Assembly: GCA_014323865.1 (NCBI GenBank)
Contig: JACONG010000010.1
Span: 330,534 to 394,533 of the forward strand
From: Rhodospirillales bacterium
GTDB lineage: Bacteria; Pseudomonadota; Alphaproteobacteria; SP197
Length of the DNA: 64,000 nucleotides
Direction of reading: 5' to 3'
Position 1 is the stretch's first letter, and every line of letters starts with the position of its first letter. Made by a program: the position numbers and the translations under genes. This document shows positions 55,603 to 63,736 of this stretch, piece by piece. The notes under the pieces are model-generated. The model was not told the origin of the DNA. It searched no databases and saw only the letters and a list, made by a program, of their open reading frames with translations.

Positions 55603-56121
55603 ATGAATACAGGATTGAATCGGTGCCGAGCGGGCGCCGGGCTGTTCCCGTCTCCCTGGTCTTTGACAAAGCGTTTCATCGGGCTCGCGTTCGTTCTTGC
55701 CACCCTGGCTGGCCCCCTTGTGGCGGGAGCTCAAGCCTTTGAACGAGATCATCTAACGATCCAGACGACAGATGGCGAGTCCTACCGTTTTGATGTCGAA
55801 CTGGCGGTGAGTGCACAGCAAAGGGCTCAGGGGCTAATGTTTCGCGAGCAGATGGGCGCGTGCAAAGGAATGTTGTTTATCTTCCCGGAGGAAGCATTGC
55901 GGAGCTTCTGGATGAAGAACACCATTCTGCCACTCGATCTGATATTTATCGATCGCTTCGGATACATCGTCAGTATCAGCACGAACGCTGTCCCCTTCGA
56001 TGAGACTCCCATCCTGTCGGGCGTACCGGCTCTGGCGGTTCTGGAGGTTCTTGCCGGGACCGTGGAGGAGCTCTCGCTCGGCGTCGGCGACCGAATTGTT
56101 CACGAGGCTTTCGAGCGCTGA
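55603..56121 (+). CDS. Exported DUF192 domain protein
   Basis: The protein is 172 residues from the ATG at 55603. A signal peptide (hydrophobic FIGLAFVLATLAGPLVAGAQ) is followed by the DUF192 domain: QQRAQGLMFREQM, MLFIFPEE, SFWMKNTILPLDLIFIDRFG and GTVEELSLGVGDRI. The function of the family is not known. The true start is uncertain; a TTG nearer the signal core is possible. Confidence 0.85.
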   Translation: MNTGLNRCRAGAGLFPSPWSLTKRFIGLAFVLATLAGPLVAGAQAFERDHLTIQTTDGESYRFDVELAVSAQQRAQGLMFREQMGACKGMLFIFPEEALRSFWMKNTILPLDLIFIDRFGYIVSISTNAVPFDETPILSGVPALAVLEVLAGTVEELSLGVGDRIVHEAFER

Positions 56122-56287
56122 TCGGGAATCCATACAGAGTCGGGCATTTGGTTCTGGATTCTCCCGGGTCTGAAAACGGCATGGTGATCGAGGATGAGGT
56201 GCCCGGGGTCGACATCGCCGGCAGCGGGAACCAGCGCGGTAACGGTTGACGCAGCCCGCCTCAGCAATCAAAAGGGCCGCCTCCGGT

Positions 56288-56364
<77 letters not shown>

Positions 56365-56795
56365 TTCCCGGCTTGCCGTGATGCTCTGATCTCGATCAAC
56401 GAGGGCAACGAGCGGCGCAGTACCTGTTCCGGAGCCAGGACGGAGAGCCTTACCGGACGAAGAACCGGCTGACCCGGATAACCGCTATGTTGCCCTCGTG
56501 CACCCGGGATTGCACCCGGGAGCTTGAGGACAACCGTGTCCTCATGGGGCGGAACTTCTATCCCTGTGGCACCGAACCCAACCGCAAGACACTTGAGATA
56601 CTGTTCGCGTACCCGAACCGTCGAGGAGGTTTTCCTTGCCGAGAGCCTCGACTTATCGGAGTCGCCGGGCGGAAGGCTCAGGCCGGGCGTCAGTGATCCT
56701 GCGCCGAAACGGCCTCCGCCTCGGCAGCCGCGCTTGCGTTTGTCATCGCGCGTACCTTATAGAAGGCGTGAAGAACCCGTGGCCGAAGGGCTGCC
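56365..56795. other. 431-base stretch downstream of tRNA-Pro without a recognised gene
   Basis: Open frames exist (for example a plus-strand frame with RNFYPCGTEPNRKTLEILFA), but none matches a family I know and none has a convincing start. A 12-bp tandem pair (TGCACCCGGGAT and a one-mismatch copy) lies at 56499-56522. It may be the remains of an inserted element at the tRNA 3' end; I see no integrase. Confidence 0.45.
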
Positions 56796-57092
56796 ATGAC
56801 CGCACGAATCTACTGCCCGTCCAGGACCGCCATGCAGTCGGGCCGCGCGAGGACCCATGTCTGGGTGCTGGAGTATGCCGCGTCGTCCGCGCCGACCGCC
56901 GATCCGCTGATGGGCTGGACCGGATCGTCGGACATGAAGGCCGACCAGCTCCGCCTGACCTTCAAGACGCGCGAAGAGGCGATTGCTTACGCCGAACGCC
57001 ACGGCATCGACTACCGCGTGATGGAACACCAGACCCGCAAGATCGTGCCCAAGTCCTACGCCGACAATTTCAAGTGGCAGAGACCGGGCTGA
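56796..57092 (+). CDS. NDUFS4-like complex I accessory subunit (ETC complex I family)
   Basis: The 98-residue protein matches the alphaproteobacterial and mitochondrial 18-kDa complex I subunit: ARIYCPSRTAMQSGRARTHV, LMGWTGSSDMKADQLRLTF, REEAIAYAERHGIDYRV and PKSYADNFKW. It attaches near the NADH-oxidising arm of NADH:quinone oxidoreductase. It sits between two tRNA genes. Confidence 0.93.
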   Translation: MTARIYCPSRTAMQSGRARTHVWVLEYAASSAPTADPLMGWTGSSDMKADQLRLTFKTREEAIAYAERHGIDYRVMEHQTRKIVPKSYADNFKWQRPG

Positions 57093-57104
57093 CCAGTTTC
57101 CCGC

Positions 57105-57181
57105 GCGCCCTTAGCTCAGTTGGATAGAGCGACGGCCTTCTAAGCCGTAGGTCCCAGGTTCGAATCCTGGAGGGCGCGCCA
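57105..57181 (+). tRNA. tRNA-Arg (anticodon UCU)
   Basis: These 77 bases include CCA. The acceptor arms GCGCCCT and AGGGCGC pair. The anticodon loop CTTCTAA gives TCT. The T arm CCAGGTTCGAATCCTGG is regular. Confidence 0.97.
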
Positions 57182-57328
57182 TTCCGCCGGGTCTGGGAGG
57201 CATGGCATTCCGGTCGCCTCCTTGCGTTTCCCGAACGCGGCACGACCGGGAATGGCCTCGCCGTGGCAGGCGAGATCGACGGTGAGCCTGCCATCCTCGT
57301 TTCGCACCCCGATCCCGACGCCCGCCGG

Positions 57329-57931
57329 TCAGTCGAACCGCGCGTCGTTCAGTGTCCAGAACACAGGATGGTTGCGCACCGCTGCGTTGCCTTCGGCAAG
57401 ATCGGCGGCGAGCCTGCCGTCTTCGGTCTGCGCCCTGATGTCGGCCCTGGCGTCGATCAGGGCCTGCACGCTCTCCGCTGTGCCGCCATGCGCCGCCTCG
57501 TGCAGCGGTGTATCTCCGTTATTGCTCCGCACCCCGATATCGGCCCCGGCGGCGATCAGGGCCTGCACGGCCTCCGCGCCAATGCTGTTACGCGCCGCCC
57601 GGTGCAGCGGTGTCCGTCCGTCTTCGGTCCGCGCCTCAATGTCGGCCCCGGCGGTGATCAGGGCCTGCACGATCTCCGCTTTGCCATATAAAACCACCGC
57701 GTTGTGCAGCGGTGTCGATCCGTGTTCGGTCCGCGCCTCAATATCGGCCCCGGCGTCGATGCAGCGTTCCACGGCCGGCAGGCCCGCACCGTCCCAGAAC
57801 GCCCCTTCCGTCCAGTCGCATCTGTCGACCTGCGCCCCGGCCTGACCGGTCAGCATCAGCATTGCCAGGATTGCGCCCGCGATCCCGTGTCTGGTCCTGC
57901 CGCGCATATCCCGTGTCCCGGTGCCCGTCAT
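57329..57931 (-). CDS. Exported ankyrin-repeat protein
   Basis: The protein is 200 residues from the ATG at 57931, which has AGGAG eight bases upstream. A signal sequence (about residues 12-34, GIAGAILAMLMLTGQAGAQ) is followed by four ankyrin repeats with the pattern GADIEARTEDGRTPLHRAA. The repeats are also similar at DNA level. Ankyrin proteins bind other proteins; the partner in the periplasm is unknown. Confidence 0.85.
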   Translation of the reverse strand: MTGTGTRDMRGRTRHGIAGAILAMLMLTGQAGAQVDRCDWTEGAFWDGAGLPAVERCIDAGADIEARTEHGSTPLHNAVVLYGKAEIVQALITAGADIEARTEDGRTPLHRAARNSIGAEAVQALIAAGADIGVRSNNGDTPLHEAAHGGTAESVQALIDARADIRAQTEDGRLAADLAEGNAAVRNHPVFWTLNDARFD

Positions 57932-58117
57932 TCTCACGTCTCCTCAACCATATCCATCCAAAGGGTCCGGTCGACCGACGCCCGGGCGCACCGCCATAGC
58001 CCGATTCCGATACATTGGGCCGTGCCGGCGCAATGTAGCGTACGGGGGATGCATCGGGCAATCGCTGTGCTCCATGTGCGCCGGAATTGTTGCGCCAGAG
58101 GGGCGGCAGGGCTCTCA

Positions 58118-58145
58118 CGGCCCGTGTGCTGCGGCCCGTGTGCTA
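58118..58145 (+). repeat. 14-bp tandem repeat
   Basis: CGGCCCGTGTGCTG and a one-mismatch copy lie in the spacer between the ankyrin and modC genes. Confidence 0.8.
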
Positions 58146-58179
58146 CGGATCGTGTCGAGGTCGGGGCGTGGGTTCGATG

Positions 58180-59289
58180 TCATGACGCACGTCCCGTATC
58201 GGCGCGTTCGACGCTGGGGCGTTCGACGCTGACGGCCTTGATCATGGCGTGGACGGGTGTGCCTTCCGAGAGGCCGAGCGTCTCCGCCGATTTGCGCGTG
58301 ATGCGGGACAGAAGCCGGGTGCCGGAGGCATCGAGAACCACATCCGCCTGGGCTCCGCCGCTGTGGGCGACCGCGCGCACGGTCGCGGGGATGGCATTGA
58401 GGATGCTGCTGCCCTCGGGCACCTGGAGCGCAATTGACACGTCGCGGGCGCGGATGCGGATACGAAGCTCCGCGCCCGGCTCATGGTCGAGGCCGGGGAT
58501 GAGCAGGCTGCCGCCGGAGAAATCGAGCCGGGTGAGGGCATAGTCGGTGTCGTGGCCGGCGACGCTCGCACGGATCACCGCACCGGCCCAGAACCGTCCC
58601 GTCAGCGGGGCGAGATCGGGACGGCTGAGGATGTCCTCGACATCCCCGGCGGCGAGCACACGGCCCTCGCGCAGCACCACGACCCGATCGGACAGCCGGA
58701 TGACCTCCTCAAGCGCATGGCTGACATAAATCACCGGGATGCCGAGCTCGCGCGGCAGGCGTCGGATGAAGGGCAGGATCTCGTTCTTGCGCGGCTGGTC
58801 GAGCGAGGCGAGCGGCTCGTCCATCAGCATGAGGTCCGGACTGGTGAGCAGGGCCCGCCCGATCGCCACGCGCTGGCGCTCGCCGCCCGAGAGCCGGGCG
58901 GGGCGCCGGTCGAGCAGATGCCCGACGCCGAGGAGATCGATGACGTCGGCTTCCGCGATCCGTCGCTCGGCAGCCGGCCGACGGCGCATGCCGTAGCGCA
59001 GGTTCGCGCGGGCGGTCATGTGCGGAAACAGGCGTGCATCCTGGAAGACATAACCGAGCCGACGCTTTTCGGGAGGGAGGTTCGTGCCATCCGCGCCGTC
59101 GAAGAGCACGCGCCCGCCCAGCGCGATCCGGCCGCTGTCGGCCTTCAGGAGACCCGCAACGAGCTCGATCAGGGTCGATTTTCCGGATCCGCTTGGGCCG
59201 AATAATGTCATTATACCATGGGTTTCTTCCGTAAAATTGACATCGATTGTGAACTTTTTGCGAGCCCGTTTGACGGTCACCTCGATCAT
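58180..59289 (-). CDS. modC: Molybdate ABC transporter ATP-binding protein ModC
   Basis: The 369-residue ATPase has Walker A GPSGSGKST (31-39), Q-loop VFQDARLFPHMT, signature RLSGGERQRVAIGRALL and Walker B LMLMDEPLASLD. A C-terminal TOBE (molybdate-binding) domain follows (RSVAHSGG-like region about 290-350). It overlaps modB by ATGA. A 15-bp tandem duplication near the 3' end repeats the phrase VERPS/VERAD. Confidence 0.93.
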   Translation of the reverse strand: MIEVTVKRARKKFTIDVNFTEETHGIMTLFGPSGSGKSTLIELVAGLLKADSGRIALGGRVLFDGADGTNLPPEKRRLGYVFQDARLFPHMTARANLRYGMRRRPAAERRIAEADVIDLLGVGHLLDRRPARLSGGERQRVAIGRALLTSPDLMLMDEPLASLDQPRKNEILPFIRRLPRELGIPVIYVSHALEEVIRLSDRVVVLREGRVLAAGDVEDILSRPDLAPLTGRFWAGAVIRASVAGHDTDYALTRLDFSGGSLLIPGLDHEPGAELRIRIRARDVSIALQVPEGSSILNAIPATVRAVAHSGGAQADVVLDASGTRLLSRITRKSAETLGLSEGTPVHAMIKAVSVERPSVERADTGRAS

Positions 59290-59987
59290 GTGTCACCTCC
59301 CGACAGGCGGCGCTGAACACGGCGGGCGAGGAGTTCCGAGGCGGCGAGCGCCGCAAAGGCCAGAATGCAGGAGATCAGCACCAGGCGAAGGGCACCTTCG
59401 TCGCCGCCGGGTGTCTGCGTGGCAGTGTAGAGCGCCAGCGGCAGGGTCCGGGTCTGGCCGGGAATGTTGGAGGCGAAGGTGATCGTTGCACCGAACTCGC
59501 CGATGGAGCGCGCGAAGGCCAGCACGGCGCCCGTGAGAATGCCTGGCAGCACGAGCGGCACGGTGACGGACCAGAAGGCGTCGATCCGCGCGGCACCCAG
59601 CGTGCGGGCGGCGGTTTCGAGCCTGCGGTCGACCAGGTCGAGGCCAAGCCGGATGGCGCGGACCATGAGCGGGAAGGCGACCACGGCGCTGGCCACGGCG
59701 GCACCCTGCCAGGTGAAGGCGAAGGTCCAGCCGAACCAGCTCTGCAACACGCTGCCGATCGGGCCGTTCCGCCCCAGCAGGACGAGCAGGAGGTAGCCGA
59801 CCACGACCGGTGGCAGGACAAGTGGCAGGTGGACGATGCCGTTGACGATGGTGCGTCCCGGGAATGCGACCCGCGCCAGCAGCCAGGCCACAAGCAGGCC
59901 CAGCGGCAGGCTGCCCAGCACGGCCCAGAACCCGACCCTGAGGCTGAGCTTCAGCGCTTCGATCTCAAGCGGCGTCAGGTCGAACAT
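59286..59987 (-). CDS. modB: Molybdate ABC transporter permease ModB
   Basis: The 233-residue membrane permease has five to six helices. The EAA loop region reads RRLETAARTLGAARIDAFWS followed by PLVLPGILTGAVLAFARSIG and EFGATITFASNIPG. Its partner ModC is directly downstream. The substrate-binding protein ModA is not upstream, where it usually is; the space is occupied by a decayed metC. Uptake would require a ModA encoded elsewhere. Confidence 0.93.
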   Translation of the reverse strand: MFDLTPLEIEALKLSLRVGFWAVLGSLPLGLLVAWLLARVAFPGRTIVNGIVHLPLVLPPVVVGYLLLVLLGRNGPIGSVLQSWFGWTFAFTWQGAAVASAVVAFPLMVRAIRLGLDLVDRRLETAARTLGAARIDAFWSVTVPLVLPGILTGAVLAFARSIGEFGATITFASNIPGQTRTLPLALYTATQTPGGDEGALRLVLISCILAFAALAASELLARRVQRRLSGGDT

Positions 59988-60459
59988 CGCAGGGTTCGGG
60001 GGGCCGCGTTGAGGCGATCGAATGCAGCCTCGCGTTCGGTGACAGGATCGCCGGCATTCTCGAGACCGGCATGGAGCCGCAGCAGCCCATGCCGAAGTGA
60101 TGGAGATCGTCGAAGAAGGCGGACTTCCGGCTTTCGCTCATCGGCTGCAGCAGGATACCGAACAGGCCGCTGGAACCCGTGAAGGCGCGCTTCCAGAGGG
60201 CGTGGTCGGGGCTCGACCCGAGGCCGGGATGCAGCACGAAGCCTGTTTCCTGAGGTCGGCCAAGGCGTATGGCCAGAGTCCGGATGCCGCGCCGGGCGAG
60301 GCAGGCGTCGTCGGGTGCGATGCAGTTGCCCGGTGTCACGAAGGTCTTCCGCAGGTCGGAAAGAGCACCGTGGAGGCGTGGCAGGCCGGCGGATTGACGA
60401 TGCCGTGATTGCCGTGGAAATCACGCCCCGCGGCCACGACCCTGGTGTCGTCCTTCATG
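59975..60459 (-). pseudogene. metC: Decayed cystathionine beta-lyase (metC-like) gene
   Basis: The ATG at 60459 opens the correct N-terminus (DTRVVAAGRDFHGNHGIVNP, PACHASTVLFP), then most of the enzyme, including the PLP lysine, is deleted. The C-terminal part follows in another frame (WKRAFTGSSGLFGILLQP, FFDDLHHFGMG), and a third frame gives LLRLHAGLENAGDPVTEREA. This places at least one large deletion and two frameshifts in the gene. Confidence 0.82.
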
Positions 60460-60499
60460 GTTGTTCCCTTTACCGGCCGGTGTGGAGCCTAGGGCATAT

Positions 60500-60528
60500 C
60501 CCGTTCAGATTGAATCAATCTGAACGGG
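60500..60528. repeat. Perfect 29-bp palindrome
   Basis: CCCGTTCAGATTG and its exact complement are separated by AAT. There is no T-run after it on either strand, so a simple terminator is not obvious. It lies between metC and GNAT remnants, and similar TCAGATTGA-type palindromes are common spacer repeats in alphaproteobacteria (from memory). Confidence 0.75.
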
Positions 60529-60659
60529 TGACGATGCTCCGGGTCTTTCGATGCAGAGCGGATTCACGCACCGGGGCGGGAGGAACGGGATCCCCGGAAT
60601 CCCGGTCGGCTCAGGTCAGGTCCGGGTCGGGATTGTGCCGGACGAACGGCAAGTGGACC

Positions 60660-60788
60660 GGCGCGCAGAATGGCGGTCCTGAGCAGTGGCGCGGGCCGCC
60701 GCGGACGTGTCGGCCGGTTTCGCATCTCAAGGAACGTGATGACGGTCTCGAGATCGCGTACGCCGTCCTTCCCGAAGACCTCGGCCAT
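60660..60788 (-). pseudogene. N-terminal remnant of a GNAT acetyltransferase
   Basis: The frame reads RDLETVITFLEMRNRPTRPR and TAILRAGPLAVRPAQ, resembling the start of the GNAT gene often found after sseA in relatives (VTxLEMxARPTRP...ALLRAE). Family similarity ends after about 45 residues and no acetyl-CoA motif is present. Confidence 0.6.
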
Positions 60789-60794
60789 GGCGGA

Positions 60795-61649
60795 TCAAGC
60801 GGCGGGGCCGGTTTCCACGGGCGTGTCGTCGCGTCCGCCCCATTCGGTCCAGGAGCCGTCGTAGACCGCAACCTTGCGCGCACCGATCAGATCAAGCGCG
60901 AGTGCCAGGAAGCAGGCACTGATGCCCGAACCGCATGTGGTGGCGACCGGCTTCGACGGATCGACACCCAGGTCTGCAAAGGCGGCGCGGATGGCGTCGT
61001 CGTCCTTCACCGTCGCGTCGTCGTTGAGCAGCGTCGAACAGGGCAGGTTGCGGCTGCCGGGGATATGGCCACCGCGCAGACCGGGGCGGATTTCAGGCTC
61101 CTCGCCCGTGAACCGACCCGCACCGCGTGCGTCCACGACCTGTTCGCGCCCGGTGCTCAGGTTGTTGAGCATCTGCTCCCGGTCGCGGACCAGGAAGGAG
61201 TTCATGCGCGCGGTCAGATGGCGCTCGCGCGGGATGACGGCTTCATCGTCGACCGGCCGTTCCTCGGCCATCCACCTGGCAAGGCCGCCGTCGAGCACCG
61301 CGACGTCCTCGTGGCCGAAGACCCGGAACATCCACCAGACCCGCGCTGCGGCCATCATGTTGCCGCCGTCGTAAACCACGATTCGCACGCCATCGCCCAG
61401 TCCCAGCTTGCGGGCCCGGCTCGAGAACTTTTCGGGCGAGGGCAGCATGTGCGGCAGGTCCGACTTGTCGTCGGAAATCCCGTCGATATCGAAGAAGACC
61501 GCACCGGGGATGTGCCGTTCGGCGTATTCAGCCCTGGGGTCGCGCTCCTCGGTCGGCAGATACCACGATCCGTCGACGACGCGGATGTCGGGTGCGTCGA
61601 TGCGATCCGCCAGCCAGTCGGTCGAGACCAGGCTCTTGCCACGTTTCAT
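60795..61649 (-). CDS. sseA: 3-Mercaptopyruvate sulfurtransferase (two-domain rhodanese)
   Basis: The 284-residue protein has two rhodanese domains. The catalytic Cys239 lies in TTCGSGISAC, the CGSG type typical of mercaptopyruvate sulfurtransferases. The first domain has RHIPGAVFFDIDGISDD and the linker region AARVWWMFRVFGHEDVAVLD. It acts in cysteine-derived sulfur transfer. It lies 11 bases after the editing protein gene and close to cysteine synthase. Confidence 0.93.
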   Translation of the reverse strand: MKRGKSLVSTDWLADRIDAPDIRVVDGSWYLPTEERDPRAEYAERHIPGAVFFDIDGISDDKSDLPHMLPSPEKFSSRARKLGLGDGVRIVVYDGGNMMAAARVWWMFRVFGHEDVAVLDGGLARWMAEERPVDDEAVIPRERHLTARMNSFLVRDREQMLNNLSTGREQVVDARGAGRFTGEEPEIRPGLRGGHIPGSRNLPCSTLLNDDATVKDDDAIRAAFADLGVDPSKPVATTCGSGISACFLALALDLIGARKVAVYDGSWTEWGGRDDTPVETGPAA

Positions 61650-61660
61650 GATGTGCTCCG

Positions 61661-62368
61661 TCAGTCGAGCAGGACGACGTTCACGCGTCGATTCTGCCTG
61701 CCCTTGTTTTCGATCCTGGAGACCGCGACCTGGCCGAGATCGCCCGTGCGCGACACATGGGTGCCGCCGCAGGGCTGAAGGTCGACGCCCTCGATTTCCA
61801 GCAGACGTACCCTGCCCATACCACGCGGCGGCTTGACCGACATGGTGCGGATCAGCTCGGGCCGTGCGTCGAGTTCGTCGTCGGCGATCCAGATCGGTCG
61901 GACCGGATGGTCGGCCGCAACGATGGCGGCGAGCTTCGCGGTGAGATCGTCCCTGGTCATGTCGGGCTGCGGCCAGTTGAGATCGATCCGGCTCTTTTCG
62001 GCGCCCACCGATGCACCGGTGATCTCCGCATCGACCAGGGCGCAGATCACATGAAGCGTGGTGTGCATGCGCATGTGTTTGAAGCGCCGTTCCCAGTCGA
62101 TCTCCGCGGCGACCGGTGTACCGACCGCCGGAAGGGTGGCCCCTTCGGCGACAATGTTGACGACGTCTTCCAGATGATCGCCCTTGACCGTGTCCGCGAT
62201 CTCGACGACCGAGCCGTCGGCCAGCGTCAGGCGGCCGGTGTCGCCCGGCTGGCCGCCGCCGGTCGGGTAGAAGACCGTGCGATCGAGCCGGATGCGCCCG
62301 GCCTCGGCCCATGTGACCTTGGCCTCGCAGGACGCCGCATAGGCGTCATCGCGGAACACGAGCTCCAT
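61661..62368 (-). CDS. Alanyl-tRNA editing protein AlaX
   Basis: The 235-residue trans-editing protein hydrolyses mischarged Ser- or Gly-tRNA(Ala). The zinc ligands are visible: His102 and His106 in RMHTTLHV and Cys200 and His204 in QPCGGTHVSR. The N-terminal GGGQPGDTG motif is typical. It directly follows the cysteine synthase gene (1 base between), so it is in the same unit. Confidence 0.93.
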   Translation of the reverse strand: MELVFRDDAYAASCEAKVTWAEAGRIRLDRTVFYPTGGGQPGDTGRLTLADGSVVEIADTVKGDHLEDVVNIVAEGATLPAVGTPVAAEIDWERRFKHMRMHTTLHVICALVDAEITGASVGAEKSRIDLNWPQPDMTRDDLTAKLAAIVAADHPVRPIWIADDELDARPELIRTMSVKPPRGMGRVRLLEIEGVDLQPCGGTHVSRTGDLGQVAVSRIENKGRQNRRVNVVLLD

Positions 62369-62369
62369 G

Positions 62370-63371
62370 TCAGTTCATCCAGGGCGGGGTCGGCAGGTTG
62401 CGCTCCCACAGGAACGCCGGATTGAATATCTTGCTCTGATAGCGGGTGCCGACGTCGCAAAGAATGGTCACGATGGTGTGCCCGGGGCCCATCTCCCCGG
62501 CAACCTTGATTGCGCCGGCGACGTTGATGCCGGTCGAGCCGCCCGTGCAGAGGCCCTCATGCTGCAGGAGGTCGTAGATGACGTCCAGCATCTCGACATC
62601 GGTGATCTGCATCGACATGTCGATCGGGCCGCCGTCGATGTTCTTCGTCACGCGGCCCTGGCCGATGCCTTCCGAGATCGAGCTGCCCTCGGATTTCAGC
62701 TCGCCGGTCTGGAACCAGGTGTGCATGCACGAGCCGAAGGGGTCGGACAGCACGATCTTCACATCCTTGTTGCGCTCCTTGAGGGCGATGCCGACGCCGG
62801 CCAGCGTGCCGCCGGTCCCGATCGCCGAGACGAAAGCGTCGACCTTGCCGTTGGTCTGATCCCATATCTCGGGGCCGGTGCCGTCGATATGGGCCTGACG
62901 GTTGGCAACATTGTCGAACTGGTTGGCCCAGATCGCGCCGTTGGGCTCCCTGGCGGCGATTTCGGTGGCCATGCGCTCGGACGTGCGGATGTAGTTCTGC
63001 GGGTCCTTGTAGGGCTTGGCCGGTGTCAGATGCAGCTTGGCGCCGAGGGCTCGCAAGGTGTCCTTCTTCTCCTGGCTCTGGGTTTCCGGCATCACGATCA
63101 CGCAGCGGTAGCCGAGCGCATGGCCCACGGTGCAGAGCCCGATGCCGGTGTTGCCCGCCGTGCCCTCGACGATCACGCCACCGGGCTGCAGGTCCCCGCG
63201 CGCCTCGGCGTCGCGGATGATCGACAGGGCGGCCCGGTCCTTCACGGACTGGCCGGGATTGAGGAACTCGCACTTGGCGAGGATGTTGCAACCGGTCTTT
63301 TCGGAGGGGCCGCGCAGCTTCAGGAGCGGCGTGTTGCCGACCAGCGAAATCAGGCTGTCGTGCGTCGTCAT
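62370..63371 (-). CDS. cysK: Cysteine synthase A
   Basis: This PLP enzyme makes cysteine from O-acetylserine and sulfide. The 333-residue protein has the Schiff-base Lys44 in NPGQSVKDRAA, the substrate loop EGTAGNTGIG, the phosphate loop GTGGTLAG and the C-terminal TGGSTGINVAGAI. It is the first gene of the cysK-alaX-sseA unit. Confidence 0.94.
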   Translation of the reverse strand: MTTHDSLISLVGNTPLLKLRGPSEKTGCNILAKCEFLNPGQSVKDRAALSIIRDAEARGDLQPGGVIVEGTAGNTGIGLCTVGHALGYRCVIVMPETQSQEKKDTLRALGAKLHLTPAKPYKDPQNYIRTSERMATEIAAREPNGAIWANQFDNVANRQAHIDGTGPEIWDQTNGKVDAFVSAIGTGGTLAGVGIALKERNKDVKIVLSDPFGSCMHTWFQTGELKSEGSSISEGIGQGRVTKNIDGGPIDMSMQITDVEMLDVIYDLLQHEGLCTGGSTGINVAGAIKVAGEMGPGHTIVTILCDVGTRYQSKIFNPAFLWERNLPTPPWMN

Positions 63372-63431
63372 GGCAGAATTGTCCGATCAAGGCATGCAGC
63401 GGCGAGCGCGGAGAGGAACACTAGATCGGAT

Positions 63432-63471
63432 CGCCAGCCGGGGGAACCGGCAGCGGTTCCCCCGGCTGGCG
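63432..63471. repeat. Long perfect hairpin upstream of cysK
   Basis: CGCCAGCCGGGGGAACC (63432-63448) pairs base for base with GGTTCCCCCGGCTGGCG (63455-63471) around a six-base loop. It lies 61-100 bases upstream of cysK on the transcribed side. It could be a leader structure or a terminator for plus-strand transcription; no T-run follows. Confidence 0.8.
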
Positions 63472-63478
63472 TGAATCT

Positions 63479-63504
63479 GCTCAGGCAGATCGCTCAGGCA
63501 GATC
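63479..63504 (+). repeat. 13-bp tandem repeat
   Basis: Two perfect copies of GCTCAGGCAGATC lie head to tail. Confidence 0.85.
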
Positions 63505-63554
63505 GCCGCGTCGGTCAGAGCGGCATCGCAATCCTGATCGTCGACCCCGATCAT

Positions 63555-63580
63555 CGACTGACATATGCGACTGACATATG
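63555..63580 (+). repeat. 13-bp tandem repeat
   Basis: Two perfect copies of CGACTGACATATG lie head to tail in the cysK upstream spacer. Confidence 0.85.
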
Positions 63581-63695
63581 CGACCCTGAGGCCTCGCTCG
63601 TGGTCTCGACGGGTGGGCATGGATGGTGTTCGCCAATTACGGAACACCTTGCGGAACAACCTGCCCTTTCGGGAGGCGGTCGGGAAGAGACAGAA

Positions 63696-63724
63696 GGTTT
63701 CAGGCGGCGTGGCCGCCTGAAACC
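63696..63724 (-). terminator. Probable intrinsic terminator of the repeat-protein gene
   Basis: GGTTTCAGGCGGC and its complement form a 13-bp stem with a 3-base loop, 12 bases after the stop at 63737. On the minus strand it is followed by a T-rich run (TTCTGTCTCTT). Confidence 0.7.
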
Positions 63725-63736
63725 CTGATTCTGTCT

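Larger units (their letters stand above)
63372..63736. other. 365-base spacer with hairpins and micro-duplications
   Basis: No intact gene. It contains a 17-bp-stem hairpin, two 13-bp tandem duplications (63479-63504 and 63555-63580) and a terminator-like hairpin. A short plus frame (ATDICDPEASLVV, STGGHGWCSP) has no family match I know. Confidence 0.55.
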
